NCBI RefSeq assembly: GCF_012927045.1
Contig: NZ_JABBFW010000007.1
Span: 248,001 to 312,000, forward strand
Length of the DNA: 64,000 bases
Direction: 5' to 3'
From: Azohydromonas caseinilytica
GTDB taxonomy: Bacteria; Pseudomonadota; Gammaproteobacteria; Burkholderiales; Burkholderiaceae_C
Position numbers and translations under genes: made by a program. This document shows positions 54,031 through 62,115 of the stretch, piece after piece. Each line of letters starts with the position of its first letter. The stretch's first letter is position 1. The notes beneath the pieces were generated by a model, which saw only the letters and a list, made by a program, of their open reading frames with translations, was not told the DNA's origin and did no database searches.

Positions 54031-55152
54031 ATGAGATTCTTGTCGTGGAGCTTGGCCGCTCTTGTGATTCAAGGTTTTCAGCCCTTGGCCGTCGAGGCTG
54101 CGCTGCCGAAATACCGGATCGATGCCATTGCGCCGGTCGTAGGCATTCCCCATATCCTTGGCGGCATGAATGACCTCGGCACTATTTACGGCAGCGTCTA
54201 CGACCAGCCCTCCGGCTTTTCAGGAACTTTTATTCGCGAAAAAGACCAATACCGCTCGCTGGGCACCCTGGGCGGCCGATTCAGCGTGCCCGTCGATCTC
54301 AACAACCGGGGCCAATTGATCATCAATGCCTACGGCATGAATGGCGGCGACGGCTCCGCGCCCTTCATTTACCGCGACGGGCGGGTGAACCCAATTCCAT
54401 TGCCCGCGGGCGCCATCGCCGGCAGCGCCACGGTGCAGGACATCAACGATGCGGGCCAGATTCTGGGCTGGGCCCGGACTTCCGGCACGGCGGGAGCCTA
54501 TTTCGTCCACGACAGCCGCGGCAGCCGTTTCCTGGACACCGGCACCTTGCCCTCCGCGCGCCTCGCCGTTCTCAATGACAAGGGTGAGATATTCAGCGTG
54601 GTCGAAGATGGCGCCAGTGGCGAGAGCCGGCTCGCCATTTACCGGAACGGTGATTTCACGCTGCTGCCGCCGCTGCCCGATGTCCCCTCGGACAGGGACA
54701 GCATCCGTTATTTTCCCCTGGCGCTGAACAACGCCGGGCAGGCCCTGTTCACCATTCTCAGCCGGGCTGGCCGCGACTCCGTGGATCTCACTTTCGTCTA
54801 CGGCCAGGGCCAATACACGCAGTTTGGCCCCAACCTGTTCTTCGGCGTGGACATGAATGAAAAAGGCTGGGCGGTGGGCAGCCTGAGTTCGGAAGAAATC
54901 GAGCCTCCGCCCGACCGCATCGCGGTATTCAGGGACGGCGAATTTGAATATCTCGACCGGTTGGTGCGGCCCGCCGATGCCGGCAAATGGACCTTCTGGA
55001 ATTCCTATGCCATCGACGCGCGCGGCCGGATATTGGGCCGGGGCAGCCTGGGCAGCTTCATCGCCACGCCGGTGCCCGAGCCTGCCACGGCGTTGCTGCT
55101 GGGTGCCGGGATCGGCCTGATCGGCGTCGCGCTGCGGCGGCGCGCGGCCTGA
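54031..55152 (+). CDS. PEP-CTERM protein with HAF-type repeats (paralogue 2)
   Basis: A 373-residue exported protein, related to the one at 12624. Signal peptide (1-23, LAVEAAL), then HAF-type repeats such as MNDLGTIYGSVYD, LNNRGQLIINAYG, INDAGQILGWART, LNDKGEIFSVVED and LNNAGQALFTILS, with intervening phrases PFIYRDGRVNPIPLP and AIYRNGDFTLLPPLP. The C-terminus is ATPVPEPATALLLGAG, a hydrophobic helix and RRRAA: a PEP-CTERM sorting tag. The start is backed by GAGGAG. Codons end in A/T more often than in neighbours. It is divergent from the formate dehydrogenase operon and heads the next paralogue. Confidence 0.86.
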   Translation: MRFLSWSLAALVIQGFQPLAVEAALPKYRIDAIAPVVGIPHILGGMNDLGTIYGSVYDQPSGFSGTFIREKDQYRSLGTLGGRFSVPVDLNNRGQLIINAYGMNGGDGSAPFIYRDGRVNPIPLPAGAIAGSATVQDINDAGQILGWARTSGTAGAYFVHDSRGSRFLDTGTLPSARLAVLNDKGEIFSVVEDGASGESRLAIYRNGDFTLLPPLPDVPSDRDSIRYFPLALNNAGQALFTILSRAGRDSVDLTFVYGQGQYTQFGPNLFFGVDMNEKGWAVGSLSSEEIEPPPDRIAVFRDGEFEYLDRLVRPADAGKWTFWNSYAIDARGRILGRGSLGSFIATPVPEPATALLLGAGIGLIGVALRRRAA

Positions 55153-55247
55153 TTTGCACTGGCGCGGGCACCGTCTTTCCCGGTTTTTCCCTGCGGCTCG
55201 GCAACCAGGTCGGCACCGGCCGCGCCTTTCCTTCCCAAAGGTCTTGC

Positions 55248-56372
55248 ATGAAAAACCTCCACGTTCGTCTGGCGGCCCTGGCCCTGGCGATGTCCGCGGG
55301 GCTGGCGGCCCAGGCCGCGCAGCCGCAGTACCGGGTCCAGAACCTCTCCAGCCAATGGCCCAGCGGAAGGATGTGGGGCTCGGTCGGCCTCAACAACGAG
55401 GGCACCGTGTTCGGTTCGCTGCAGGAGGACGCGGGCCGGCCGGGCCAGCCCTTCCTGGTCCACCATGGCACCACGAAGCTGCTGGGCGCGCTGGACGGGC
55501 CCTGGGCCATCGCTCGCGCCATCAACGACCGGGGCGAGCTCACCGGCATCGCGGCGTCGCAGGGCAGCGGCGCCTGGCGCCCCTTCCTGTATCGCCGCGC
55601 AGAGATGGTCGAGATACCGACGCCGCCGGGCGGCCGCTATGCCCAGGGGCTCGACATCAACAGCGCCGGCCAGGTGCTGGGCGTGGCCGGCCCGAGCCTC
55701 CAGGAGGCCTTCTCCCGGCCGTTCATTTACGACGGCACCCGAACCCGCTTCCTGGACCTTCCCGAGGGCTACAGCCTGGAGCGGCTCAATGACCGCGGCC
55801 AGATGCTGGGCACGGCCTTCGATGCGCGCACCGGCATCACGCGGCCCTTCCTCTACGAGGACGGGCGGATCACGCTGCTGCCGCTGCTCCAGGACGCGCC
55901 GATGCCGCAGGAGCGCGCCGTCCTGCGGGGCATCGACTTCAACAATGCCGGCCAGGTGCTGGTCCGGCTGACCGACAGGGCGGACCTCACCGGCCGCAAC
56001 GTGTCGTCCTATCTCTACAGCGACGGCGCCTACACGCGCATCGGCCCGGCCGGCAGCTTCGAGGCCGTGGACATCAACCGCAAGGGCTGGGTGACCGGCA
56101 CCCTCACGGCCCCGGACTGGAGCGGCCACCGGCCGGCGCTGTATCGGGACGGCCGCCTGCTGGACCTCAACGACCTGCTCGTGCCGGCCGGTGCCCGCAA
56201 CGGGGAGTTGCGTTCCGCGTTGGCCCTCAATGACCGCGGCCAGATCCTCGGCACGGGTAACCGCGGCCACTACCTCGCCACGCCGGTGCCCGAGCCCGCC
56301 ACGCCGGCGCTGATGCTGGCCGGGCTGGCCATCGTGGGCACGGTGCTGCGCCGGCGCAGCGCCGTGCGGTGA
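55248..56372 (+). CDS. PEP-CTERM protein with HAF-type repeats (paralogue 3)
   Basis: A 374-residue exported protein in tandem with the previous gene, 95 bases after its stop. Signal peptide (1-22, AGLAAQAA), then QPQYRVQNLSSQWP and HAF-type repeats: LNNEGTVFGSLQE, INDRGELTGIAAS, INSAGQVLGVAGP, LNDRGQMLGTAFD, FNNAGQVLVRLTD, LNDRGQILGTGNR. The C-terminus is ATPVPEPATPALMLAGLAIV followed by an Arg-rich end. The order YRVQ/YRID after the signal, the repeats and the tag match the other two paralogues, so all three share an ancestor. The function of HAF-type proteins is not known; cell-surface structural roles are likely. Confidence 0.86.
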   Translation: MKNLHVRLAALALAMSAGLAAQAAQPQYRVQNLSSQWPSGRMWGSVGLNNEGTVFGSLQEDAGRPGQPFLVHHGTTKLLGALDGPWAIARAINDRGELTGIAASQGSGAWRPFLYRRAEMVEIPTPPGGRYAQGLDINSAGQVLGVAGPSLQEAFSRPFIYDGTRTRFLDLPEGYSLERLNDRGQMLGTAFDARTGITRPFLYEDGRITLLPLLQDAPMPQERAVLRGIDFNNAGQVLVRLTDRADLTGRNVSSYLYSDGAYTRIGPAGSFEAVDINRKGWVTGTLTAPDWSGHRPALYRDGRLLDLNDLLVPAGARNGELRSALALNDRGQILGTGNRGHYLATPVPEPATPALMLAGLAIVGTVLRRRSAVR

Positions 56373-56428
56373 GGGACTGCGACAGGCCGGAGGGCGCACG
56401 CCCGGCGTCGGCGGCCCGGTCCCCGCCT

Positions 56429-57769
56429 TCACGCCGGCCAGTCCACCCGTACCCGCAGCCCGCCCAGCGTTTCCGAACGTGCCACTTCGACCTGCGCGCC
56501 ATGCGCCGCGGCGATGCGGCGCACGATGGACCAGCCCAGCCCGCTGCCGCTGGCGCCGCTGCCCAGCACGCGGAAGAAGCGCTCGCCCAGCCGCGCGCGC
56601 TGCGCCTCGTCCAGGCCCGGGCCGCTGTCCTCCACGCACAGCCGCGCGCCGCCCCCTTTGCCACGCGCCAGCGTGACCTGCACCCGTGCGCCCGGCGGGC
56701 TGTAGCGGATGGCGTTGTCCACCAGGTTGCGCAGCAGCACGGCCGCCAGCGTGGGCTCGGCGCGCACGCGGCAGCCCGGCGCGGCGTCGAGCTCCAGCTC
56801 CTGGCCTTGGTCCAGCGCCGCGGGCGCCAGGTCGGCCAGCACCTCGCGCGCCAGCTCGTCCAGCGCCACGGGCTGCAGCGCCGGCGCGCCTTCGGCCTCC
56901 AGGCGCGACAGCGTGAGCAGCTGCTCCACCAGCCGCGTGGCGCGCTCGCAGCCCTGCAGCACCGCCTGCAGCGCGTGGCGGCGCGGGCCTTCCTCCTGCG
57001 CGCCCAGCGCCACCTGCGCCTGGGTGCGGATGGCCGCGATGGGCGTGCGCAGCTCGTGCGCGGCATCGGCCGTGAAGCGACGCTCGGCGTCCATGAGCTG
57101 CGCGATGCGCTCGAACAGCCGGTTCAGCGCCAGCAGCATGGGCGCCATCTCGCTGGGCAGCGCCGTGCCGGGCAGCACCAGCGGCTGCAGCGCGCGCGGG
57201 TCGCGCGCGGCGATGGCCGCGCGCATGTCGCGCAGCGGCGTCAGGCCGCGGCGCACCGCCCACCACAGGCCGGCCGCCATCAGCGGCAGCGCCAGCAGCA
57301 CCGGCCATAGCATGCCGCGCAGCAGGGCCCAGAGGATGTCCCGGCGCGAGTCGTCCTGCTCGGCCACGTAGACCCGCAGGCCCGGCACCTCGCCCTCGGT
57401 GGAGAACACGCGCCAATGCGTGCCGTCGAAGGCTTGGTCGCTGAAGCCGGGGGTGAAGCGCGGACCGCCCAGCGGCTCGCGCGGCGCCTGGGCCGAGCGC
57501 ACCCACAGCGTGTCGTCGAGCCAGACCTGGATGGCCACCCGCGGCGCGTAGCGGTGCAACGCGGGCAGGTCCACCTCGTCGTCCTCGTCGGCGTCATGCG
57601 CCTGCGACAGCAGCAGCGCCGCGGTCTGCGCCAGGTGGGCGTCGAACATCTCGTCGAGCTCGTGGTGCACGTCGCTCCAGGTCAGTGCGGCCGTGGCCAG
57701 CCACACCGCCGCGGCCAGTCCCAGCACCAGCGCCAGCAACCGCGCCTGCAGCGAAGCCAGCGGCCGCAT
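56429..57769 (-). CDS. QseC-like sensor histidine kinase
   Basis: A 446-residue kinase with two membrane helices (LLALVLGLAAAVWLATAAL and LLALPLMAAGLWWAV) around a periplasmic domain (about 35-165), a HAMP-like region, HisKA (DAAHELRTPIAAIRTQ, His near 245) and a HATPase domain (LLRNLVDNAIRYSPPG, GSGLGWSIVRRIAAAHG). The order response regulator then kinase matches QseBC-like two-component systems. It follows the response regulator gene with 1 base between them. Its upstream neighbours are cytochrome genes, so a redox or respiratory signal is plausible, but the sensed signal is unknown. Confidence 0.9.
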   Translation of the reverse strand: MRPLASLQARLLALVLGLAAAVWLATAALTWSDVHHELDEMFDAHLAQTAALLLSQAHDADEDDEVDLPALHRYAPRVAIQVWLDDTLWVRSAQAPREPLGGPRFTPGFSDQAFDGTHWRVFSTEGEVPGLRVYVAEQDDSRRDILWALLRGMLWPVLLALPLMAAGLWWAVRRGLTPLRDMRAAIAARDPRALQPLVLPGTALPSEMAPMLLALNRLFERIAQLMDAERRFTADAAHELRTPIAAIRTQAQVALGAQEEGPRRHALQAVLQGCERATRLVEQLLTLSRLEAEGAPALQPVALDELAREVLADLAPAALDQGQELELDAAPGCRVRAEPTLAAVLLRNLVDNAIRYSPPGARVQVTLARGKGGGARLCVEDSGPGLDEAQRARLGERFFRVLGSGASGSGLGWSIVRRIAAAHGAQVEVARSETLGGLRVRVDWPA

Positions 57770-57770
57770 G

Positions 57771-58439
57771 TCAGGGCGCGGGCTGCGGCGCCAGGCGGTA
57801 GCCCACGCCGCGCACGGTCTGGATCAGCCCGGCGCCGAGCTTGCGGCGCAGGTGGTGGATGTGCACCTCCACCGTGTTGCTCTCGACCTCCTGGCCCCAG
57901 CGGTAGAGCTGCTGCTCCAGCTGCTCGCGCGACAGCACCCGGCCGTTGCCCAGCATCAGCGCGTGCAGCAGGTCGAACTCGCGCGTGGACAGCGTCACCG
58001 GCGCGCCGTCCAGCGTCACCGTGCGCGTGGCGGCATCGAGCACCACGCCCTGCGCCTGCAGCCGCTCCTGGGGCTGGCCGGCGGCGCGGCGCACCAGCGC
58101 GCGCAGCCGCGCCGCGAGCTCCTGCAGGTCCACCGGCTTGACCACGTAGTCGTCGGCGCCGGCATCCAGGCCGCGCACGCGCTCGGGCACGGCGTCGCGC
58201 GCGGTGAGCACCAGCACCGGCAGGTGCACGCCGGCGCGGCGCACCGCGGCCAGCACGTCCAGCCCGTCCAGGCGCGGCAGCCCCAGGTCCAGCACCGCCG
58301 CGGCATGCACGCCGGCGCGCAGCTCGCGCTCGGCGGCCACGCCGTCGCGCACCCAGTCCACCTGGAAGCCGAGCTGGCCCAGCCCGGCCTGCAGCCCATC
58401 GCCCAGCAGGGGGTCGTCTTCCGCCAACAGGATGCGCAT
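57771..58439 (-). CDS. OmpR-family response regulator (QseB-like)
   Basis: A 222-residue regulator with a receiver domain (RILLAEDDPLLGDGL, Asp51 in AAVLDLGLPR, Thr/Lys region VLTARDAVPE and YVVKPVDLQEL) and a winged-helix DNA-binding domain (VTLSTREFDLLHALMLGNGRVLSREQL, HIHHLRRKLGAGLIQTVRGVGYRL). It is the partner of the histidine kinase just downstream. It follows the cytochrome genes on the same strand and probably regulates the operon of which it is part. No N-terminal anomalies. Confidence 0.92.
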   Translation of the reverse strand: MRILLAEDDPLLGDGLQAGLGQLGFQVDWVRDGVAAERELRAGVHAAAVLDLGLPRLDGLDVLAAVRRAGVHLPVLVLTARDAVPERVRGLDAGADDYVVKPVDLQELAARLRALVRRAAGQPQERLQAQGVVLDAATRTVTLDGAPVTLSTREFDLLHALMLGNGRVLSREQLEQQLYRWGQEVESNTVEVHIHHLRRKLGAGLIQTVRGVGYRLAPQPAP

Positions 58440-58515
58440 GCGGTGTCAGTCTCCGTCGTTGCCCAAGAAACAGGAATTCGGCCCGAAGGTACCCCGCCTG
58501 AGCGGCGCGGCGGCT

Positions 58516-58665
58516 TCAGTCGTCATCGCCGCCATGGTGAGAGCGCGTCGCGTGCGCGCGGCCCTGCTCCAGGGCGGCCCCTTGCGGCGCCTGCTGCCAC
58601 TGCCAGGTCCAGAAGGCCAGCACCGCGGCCAGCAGCAGCGCCGCCAGCGGCCCATGGTTGCGCAC
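58516..58665 (-). CDS. Possible small single-helix membrane protein, GTG start
   Basis: A 49-residue frame starting at GTG: VRNHGPLAALLLAAVLAFWT (one membrane helix), then WQWQQAPQGAALEQGRA and an Asp/His-rich end SHHGGDDD. It sits in the space between the diheme cytochrome and response regulator genes, same strand, and is in frame with the cytochrome upstream past its stop. A His/Asp tail could bind metal. There is no strong ribosome-binding site and no family known to me, so it may be chance; support is from position and a clean membrane helix. Confidence 0.35.
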   Translation of the reverse strand: MRNHGPLAALLLAAVLAFWTWQWQQAPQGAALEQGRAHATRSHHGGDDD

Positions 58666-58701
58666 CAGGTCCGGTCCGCGCCCGGCTTGGCGGCCGCGCC
58701 T

Positions 58702-58974
58702 TCAGCGCGGGATACGGATGAAGCGTTCACTGAAGTTTCCTTCCTCGGCCCGCTGGTGGCAGGCCGCGCAGTTGGAGCGGCTTTTCACGGCGGCGCGCTG
58801 CCACGAGGCCGCGGGCAGCATCCCCGGCGGGTAGGCCACGTGGCAGCTGCCGCATTCCTGGCGGTAGGCGGGCAGCAGCGGCACGCCGCGGTGGTCGTCG
58901 GCCAGCACGGCCGCGGGCAGCAGCAGGCCCGACAGCGCCGCGATGCGCAGCCGGATCGTGGTGGTGGCGCTCAT
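58702..58974 (-). CDS. Diheme cytochrome c (DHC), internally shortened
   Basis: A 90-residue periplasmic cytochrome with a signal peptide (IAALSGLLLPAAVLA) and two CxxCH haem sites: CGSCH (Cys41, Cys44, His45) and CAACH (Cys69, Cys72, His73). The opening VPLLPAYRQECGSCHVAYPPG and the end FSERFIRIPR match the DHC family. As I recall, full-length members have about 60-70 extra residues between PAASW and VKSxxNCAACH; here SWQR is joined directly to AAVKSRSN (residues 60/61), so a central segment seems lost in frame. Its ATG overlaps the end of the DUF1924 gene (ATGA). Confidence 0.78.
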   Translation of the reverse strand: MSATTTIRLRIAALSGLLLPAAVLADDHRGVPLLPAYRQECGSCHVAYPPGMLPAASWQRAAVKSRSNCAACHQRAEEGNFSERFIRIPR

Positions 58975-59372
58975 GGTTGCACGCTCATCAGCCAGGCCAG
59001 CACGTCGGCCTTCTCGGCACTGGTGCATTCGCGCGCGAGCACGTCGCGGCAGTTGCGCCTGAACCATTTCTCGACCTTGGCCTCGTCGGTGAAGCGGCGC
59101 GGGTTGAAGGCCGGGGCCAGCGGGGCGATGCGCCGGCCGGTGGCGGCATGCTCGCCCTCACGCGAGGGCGGCATGCCGTGGCAAGAGGCGCAGCTCCACT
59201 CGCCGCCATGGCGCTGGGAGAAAAGCTGCTGGCCGCGCGCGGCCTGTGGTGCCTGGCCGGACTGCCGGCCGTAGCCGGCCAGCAGCTCGGCGGCCGTGGT
59301 GGCCTGCGCCACCGATGCGGTCAGCGCCAGCAGCGCGGCGGCTGCGGCGGGCTTCCAGGTTGATGCATTCAC
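58971..59372 (-). CDS. DUF1924-type monoheme cytochrome c
   Basis: A 133-residue periplasmic cytochrome c. Signal peptide (AAALLALTASVAQA), then AELLAGYGRQSGQAPQAARGQQLF and the haem site CASCH (Cys61, Cys64, His65) within GEWSCASCHGMPPSREGEHAATGRRIAPLAPAFNP, and a helical C-terminal WFRRNCRDVLARECTSAEKADVLAWLMSV. It belongs to the DUF1924 group that accompanies a cytochrome b and DHC in operons of betaproteobacteria. A stop/start overlap couples it to the diheme cytochrome. Electron donor is probably the cytochrome b encoded upstream. Confidence 0.85.
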   Translation of the reverse strand: MNASTWKPAAAAALLALTASVAQATTAAELLAGYGRQSGQAPQAARGQQLFSQRHGGEWSCASCHGMPPSREGEHAATGRRIAPLAPAFNPRRFTDEAKVEKWFRRNCRDVLARECTSAEKADVLAWLMSVQP

Positions 59373-59460
59373 TGGGCATTCCTCCTGGACGCCATGGTGG
59401 GCAGCAGGACTTATCGCCTTCTTAACGCTCCAACCGTGCCGAGGCGGCGCACCGTTGCGC

Positions 59461-59481
59461 GCGGCCCGGCCCCCGGGCCGC
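59461..59481. terminator. Strong GC hairpin between cytochrome b and DUF1924 genes
   Basis: GCGGCCCGG (59461-59469) and CCGGGCCGC (59473-59481) form a perfect 9-bp stem with a 3-base loop, 18 bases from the stop codon of the cytochrome b gene. A partly matching second hairpin CCCGGGCC follows. It lies inside the operon, so it may be an attenuator or an mRNA-stability element rather than a final terminator. Confidence 0.38.
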
Positions 59482-59498
59482 AGCCCCGGGCCGGAGCT

Positions 59499-60044
59499 TC
59501 AGTAGCTGCGCTTGGTGCCGGTGAGCATGGCCCGCACCAGGCCGACGCGCTCCAGCCGGCCCAGCACGATGGCGGCCAGGGCATGCACGCCCGCGGCCCA
59601 GATCAGCACCTCGGCCAGGCCCTCGTGCAGCTCCTGCAGCCACTCCTCGCCCCAGAACGCGTCCGTGCCCTGCAGCCAGCCGGTGACGCCCAGCGCCAGC
59701 ACCAGCGCCATCAACGTCAGCATCATCAGCGCGCCCAGCGGGCTGTGCCCCAGGTAGGTCGGATGCCGGCCCTGCAGCAGCGCGCGCGCATGCTCGTGCA
59801 CGCGCGCCGGCGTGGGAAAGAAGTCGGCGAAGCGGGCGTGGCGGCTGCCGACGAAGCCCCACACCACCCGCGCCAGCACCAGCGCGGCGGCGGCATAGCC
59901 GACCCAGCGGTGCGGCGCCTCGCCCTCCTCCAGCACGAACTGGTCGAGCAGCACGCAGCCCACCAGGCTCCAGTGGAAGACCCGCACGAACGGGTCCCAT
60001 ACCGCCACGGCGCCGGGGCTCCCCTGCACAGCGGTGTTGTCCAT
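59499..60044 (-). CDS. Cytochrome b561-type membrane protein
   Basis: A 181-residue integral membrane cytochrome b with four helices: VFHWSLVGCVLLDQFVLE, RWVGYAAAALVLARVVWGFVG, LGALMMLTLMALVLALGVTGWLQG and LAEVLIWAAGVHALAAIVLG. Likely haem ligands are His in FHWSL, HRWVG, LHEGLAEVL and VHALAAIV. A ribosome-binding site (GAGGAGG) stands before the ATG at 60044. In this operon the cytochrome b passes electrons from quinol to the periplasmic cytochromes c. The end, TGTKRSY, is basic. Confidence 0.88.
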   Translation of the reverse strand: MDNTAVQGSPGAVAVWDPFVRVFHWSLVGCVLLDQFVLEEGEAPHRWVGYAAAALVLARVVWGFVGSRHARFADFFPTPARVHEHARALLQGRHPTYLGHSPLGALMMLTLMALVLALGVTGWLQGTDAFWGEEWLQELHEGLAEVLIWAAGVHALAAIVLGRLERVGLVRAMLTGTKRSY

Positions 60045-60069
60045 GGCAGGCCTCCTCGGGCTCATGGCC

Positions 60070-60333
60070 TCACTTCTGCTCCAGCACCGCGCCCGTGGCC
60101 GGGTCGAAGTAGATCTCGACCTTCTTGCCGCTCTTGTCGTGGCCGTAGATCTCGTAGCAGTTGCCCTTGGTGACCTTGAAGGTCTTGATCTGGTAGCCCT
60201 GCTTTTCCAGATTGGCCTTGAAGTCGGATTCCTTCATCCACTGCTCCTTGGGCACGTTGCAGGTCGGGGCGGCCATGGCGGTGCCGGCCAGGGCCAGCAG
60301 GGCGGCGAAGAGGATCGAATGCTTGGTGCTCAT
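60070..60333 (-). CDS. PepSY-domain periplasmic protein
   Basis: An 87-residue exported protein. Signal peptide (1-21, LALAGTAMA), then a PepSY domain: PKEQWMKESDFKANLEKQGYQIKTFKVTKGNCYEIYGHDKSGKKVEIYFDPATGAVL. It opens with APTCNV, and a second Cys is in GNCYEIY, allowing one disulfide. An AAGGAG ribosome-binding site is upstream. It is the first gene of the cytochrome operon in the minus-strand order PepSY, cytochrome b, DUF1924, DHC, regulator, kinase, a layout that recurs in related genomes. PepSY domains may act as inhibitors or assembly factors. Confidence 0.86.
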   Translation of the reverse strand: MSTKHSILFAALLALAGTAMAAPTCNVPKEQWMKESDFKANLEKQGYQIKTFKVTKGNCYEIYGHDKSGKKVEIYFDPATGAVLEQK

Positions 60334-60514
60334 GGAAGGCTCCTTGGGTGTCCTGGAGGGGCGACATGCCCTTCCGGTAAGAGCGATTGAAGCGCAGCCG
60401 GATTAACGCTCCCTGAATGGCATCGGCGCCCGCGCGGGGGCCGGCGGCGGCACACCGCTTGCCGCCCGTGCGGCGCCCTGGCCGTTGCCGGGGCACCTTC
60501 CTCCGGAGCCTGCG

Positions 60515-61519
60515 ATGGACCTTCCCCGCACCGCCGTCATCACCGGCGCCTCGGCCGGCATCGGGCGCGCCACGGCGCGCGAGTTCGCCAGCCAGGGCTG
60601 GAACGTGGCGCTGCTGGCGCGCGGGCGCGACGGGCTCGACGCCGCGCGCGCCGAAGCCGAGTCGCTGGGCGTGCGGGCGCTGGCGCTCAAGGTGGACGTG
60701 GCCGACGCCGACGCCGTCGAGGCCGCGGCGGCGCAGGTGGAGGCCGAGCTCGGGCCCATCGACGTCTGGGTCAACGACGCCATGGCCACCATCTACGCGC
60801 CCGCGCTCGAGATCGACCCCGAGGACTTCCGCCGCGCCACCGAGGTCACGTACCTGGGCGCGGTGTGGGGCACGCTGGCGGCGCTGCGGCGCATGCGAGC
60901 GCGCAACCGCGGCTGCATCGTGCAGGTGGGCTCGGCGCTGGCCTACCGCTCTATCCCGCTGCAGGCGCCCTACTGCGGCGCCAAGGCGGCGCTGCGCGGC
61001 TTCACCGACTCGCTGCGCTGCGAGCTGCACCACGAGCACAGCCGCGTGCACCTGACGATGGTGCAGCTCAGCGCCTTCAACACGCCGCAGTTCGACTGGG
61101 GCCGCACCACGCTGGCGCAGCAGCCGCGGCCCATGGGCAAGGTGTTCCAGCCCGAGGTGGCGGCGCGCGCCATCGTCTGGGCCGCCACGCACCGGCGCCG
61201 CGAGGTGTGGGTGGGCTGGCCCGCGGTGCAGGCCATCGTGGCCAACAAGCTCGTCCCCGGCCTGCTGGACCGGCTGCTGGCCCGCAGCGCCGTCAAGGGG
61301 CAGAGCACCGGCGAGCCGCTGCCGGCCTACCGGCCCGACAACCTGTGGGCCCCGGTGCGCGGCGACCACGGCGCGCATGGCCGCTTCGGCATGGAGGCGC
61401 ATCCGCACAGCCTGCAGTGGCGGCTCGACCAGCAGCGCGGCCGGCTGGGCGCGGCAGCGCTGCTGGGCCTGGCCGCGCTGGGCGCCGCGGGGCTGTGGGC
61501 GCGGGGCCGGCGGCGCTGA
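60515..61519 (+). CDS. Short-chain dehydrogenase/reductase with C-terminal membrane helix
   Basis: A 334-residue SDR. The NAD(P) loop TGASAGIG is at 10-17, an Arg-rich strand end (ALLARGRDG) favours NADP, and the catalytic residues Ser140, Tyr153 and Lys157 are in QVGSALAYR and APYCGAKAAL. The usual NNAG is here NDAM (residues 87-90). After the SDR core (to about 255) there is a membrane-binding region and a final helix (AAALLGLAALGAAGLW) before RGRRR. The enzyme type is undetermined; lipid-linked substrates fit the membrane tail. Start at 60515 (MDLPRTAVIT) is the family start. It is divergent from the cytochrome operon. Confidence 0.85.
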   Translation: MDLPRTAVITGASAGIGRATAREFASQGWNVALLARGRDGLDAARAEAESLGVRALALKVDVADADAVEAAAAQVEAELGPIDVWVNDAMATIYAPALEIDPEDFRRATEVTYLGAVWGTLAALRRMRARNRGCIVQVGSALAYRSIPLQAPYCGAKAALRGFTDSLRCELHHEHSRVHLTMVQLSAFNTPQFDWGRTTLAQQPRPMGKVFQPEVAARAIVWAATHRRREVWVGWPAVQAIVANKLVPGLLDRLLARSAVKGQSTGEPLPAYRPDNLWAPVRGDHGAHGRFGMEAHPHSLQWRLDQQRGRLGAAALLGLAALGAAGLWARGRRR

Positions 61520-61543
61520 GGTCCGGCGCGGGGCCGGGCCGCC

Positions 61544-61894
61544 TCACACATCGGCCAGCACCTGGAAGCCGCCCTGGAGCATGCGCCGCGCGTCGAAAGG
61601 CAGCTCCTGGCCGGGCTGCAGACGCGGGTCCTTCAGGGCGCGCGCCCGGCCCTCGTCGCGCACCGCCTTCGACGGCCACACGATCCAGGAGAACACCACC
61701 GTCTCGTCCGCCCGGGCCAGCACCGCGCGCCGGAAGTCGGTGACCGGCGCGGCGGGCACATCCTGGCCCCAGCACTCCACGACGCGCAGGGCCCCGTAGT
61801 CCTTGAACACCTCGGCCGCCTGCACGCACAGCGCGCGGTACGCCTCCTTCTGCTCGGTCGGCACGGGGACGACGAACCCATCGATGTAATGCAT
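61544..61894 (-). CDS. DUF1428 family protein (YbaA-like)
   Basis: A 116-residue soluble protein of family DUF1428, a ferredoxin-like alpha/beta barrel dimer: MHYIDGFVVPVPTEQKEAYR, YGALRVVECWGQDVPAAPVTDF, ETVVFSWIVWPSKAVRDEG, PFDARRMLQGGFQVLADV. All family signatures are in place. The family function is unknown. A GGAGCG ribosome-binding site precedes the start. It converges with the SDR gene and is divergent from the sorbosone-dehydrogenase-like gene. Confidence 0.9.
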   Translation of the reverse strand: MHYIDGFVVPVPTEQKEAYRALCVQAAEVFKDYGALRVVECWGQDVPAAPVTDFRRAVLARADETVVFSWIVWPSKAVRDEGRARALKDPRLQPGQELPFDARRMLQGGFQVLADV

Positions 61895-62115
61895 GGCAGC
61901 GCTCCATGGCGTTCACGGGCTCCGGCCGGAACCCGAGGCGGACCGAGCTTGCGACGCGCCCCGACCACGGCGCTGTAAGGCCGTGTATGAGCCGCATCTC
62001 CTTATGCTGCGACCGCACATGAAGAGCGCCCAGCCCGTGGGGCGGCCACGGCATGGCGGTTGCCCCCGGGCCACGGCGCCGCCACCCGGGCGGCAGCCTC
62101 ACCGAGGAGACCCGC

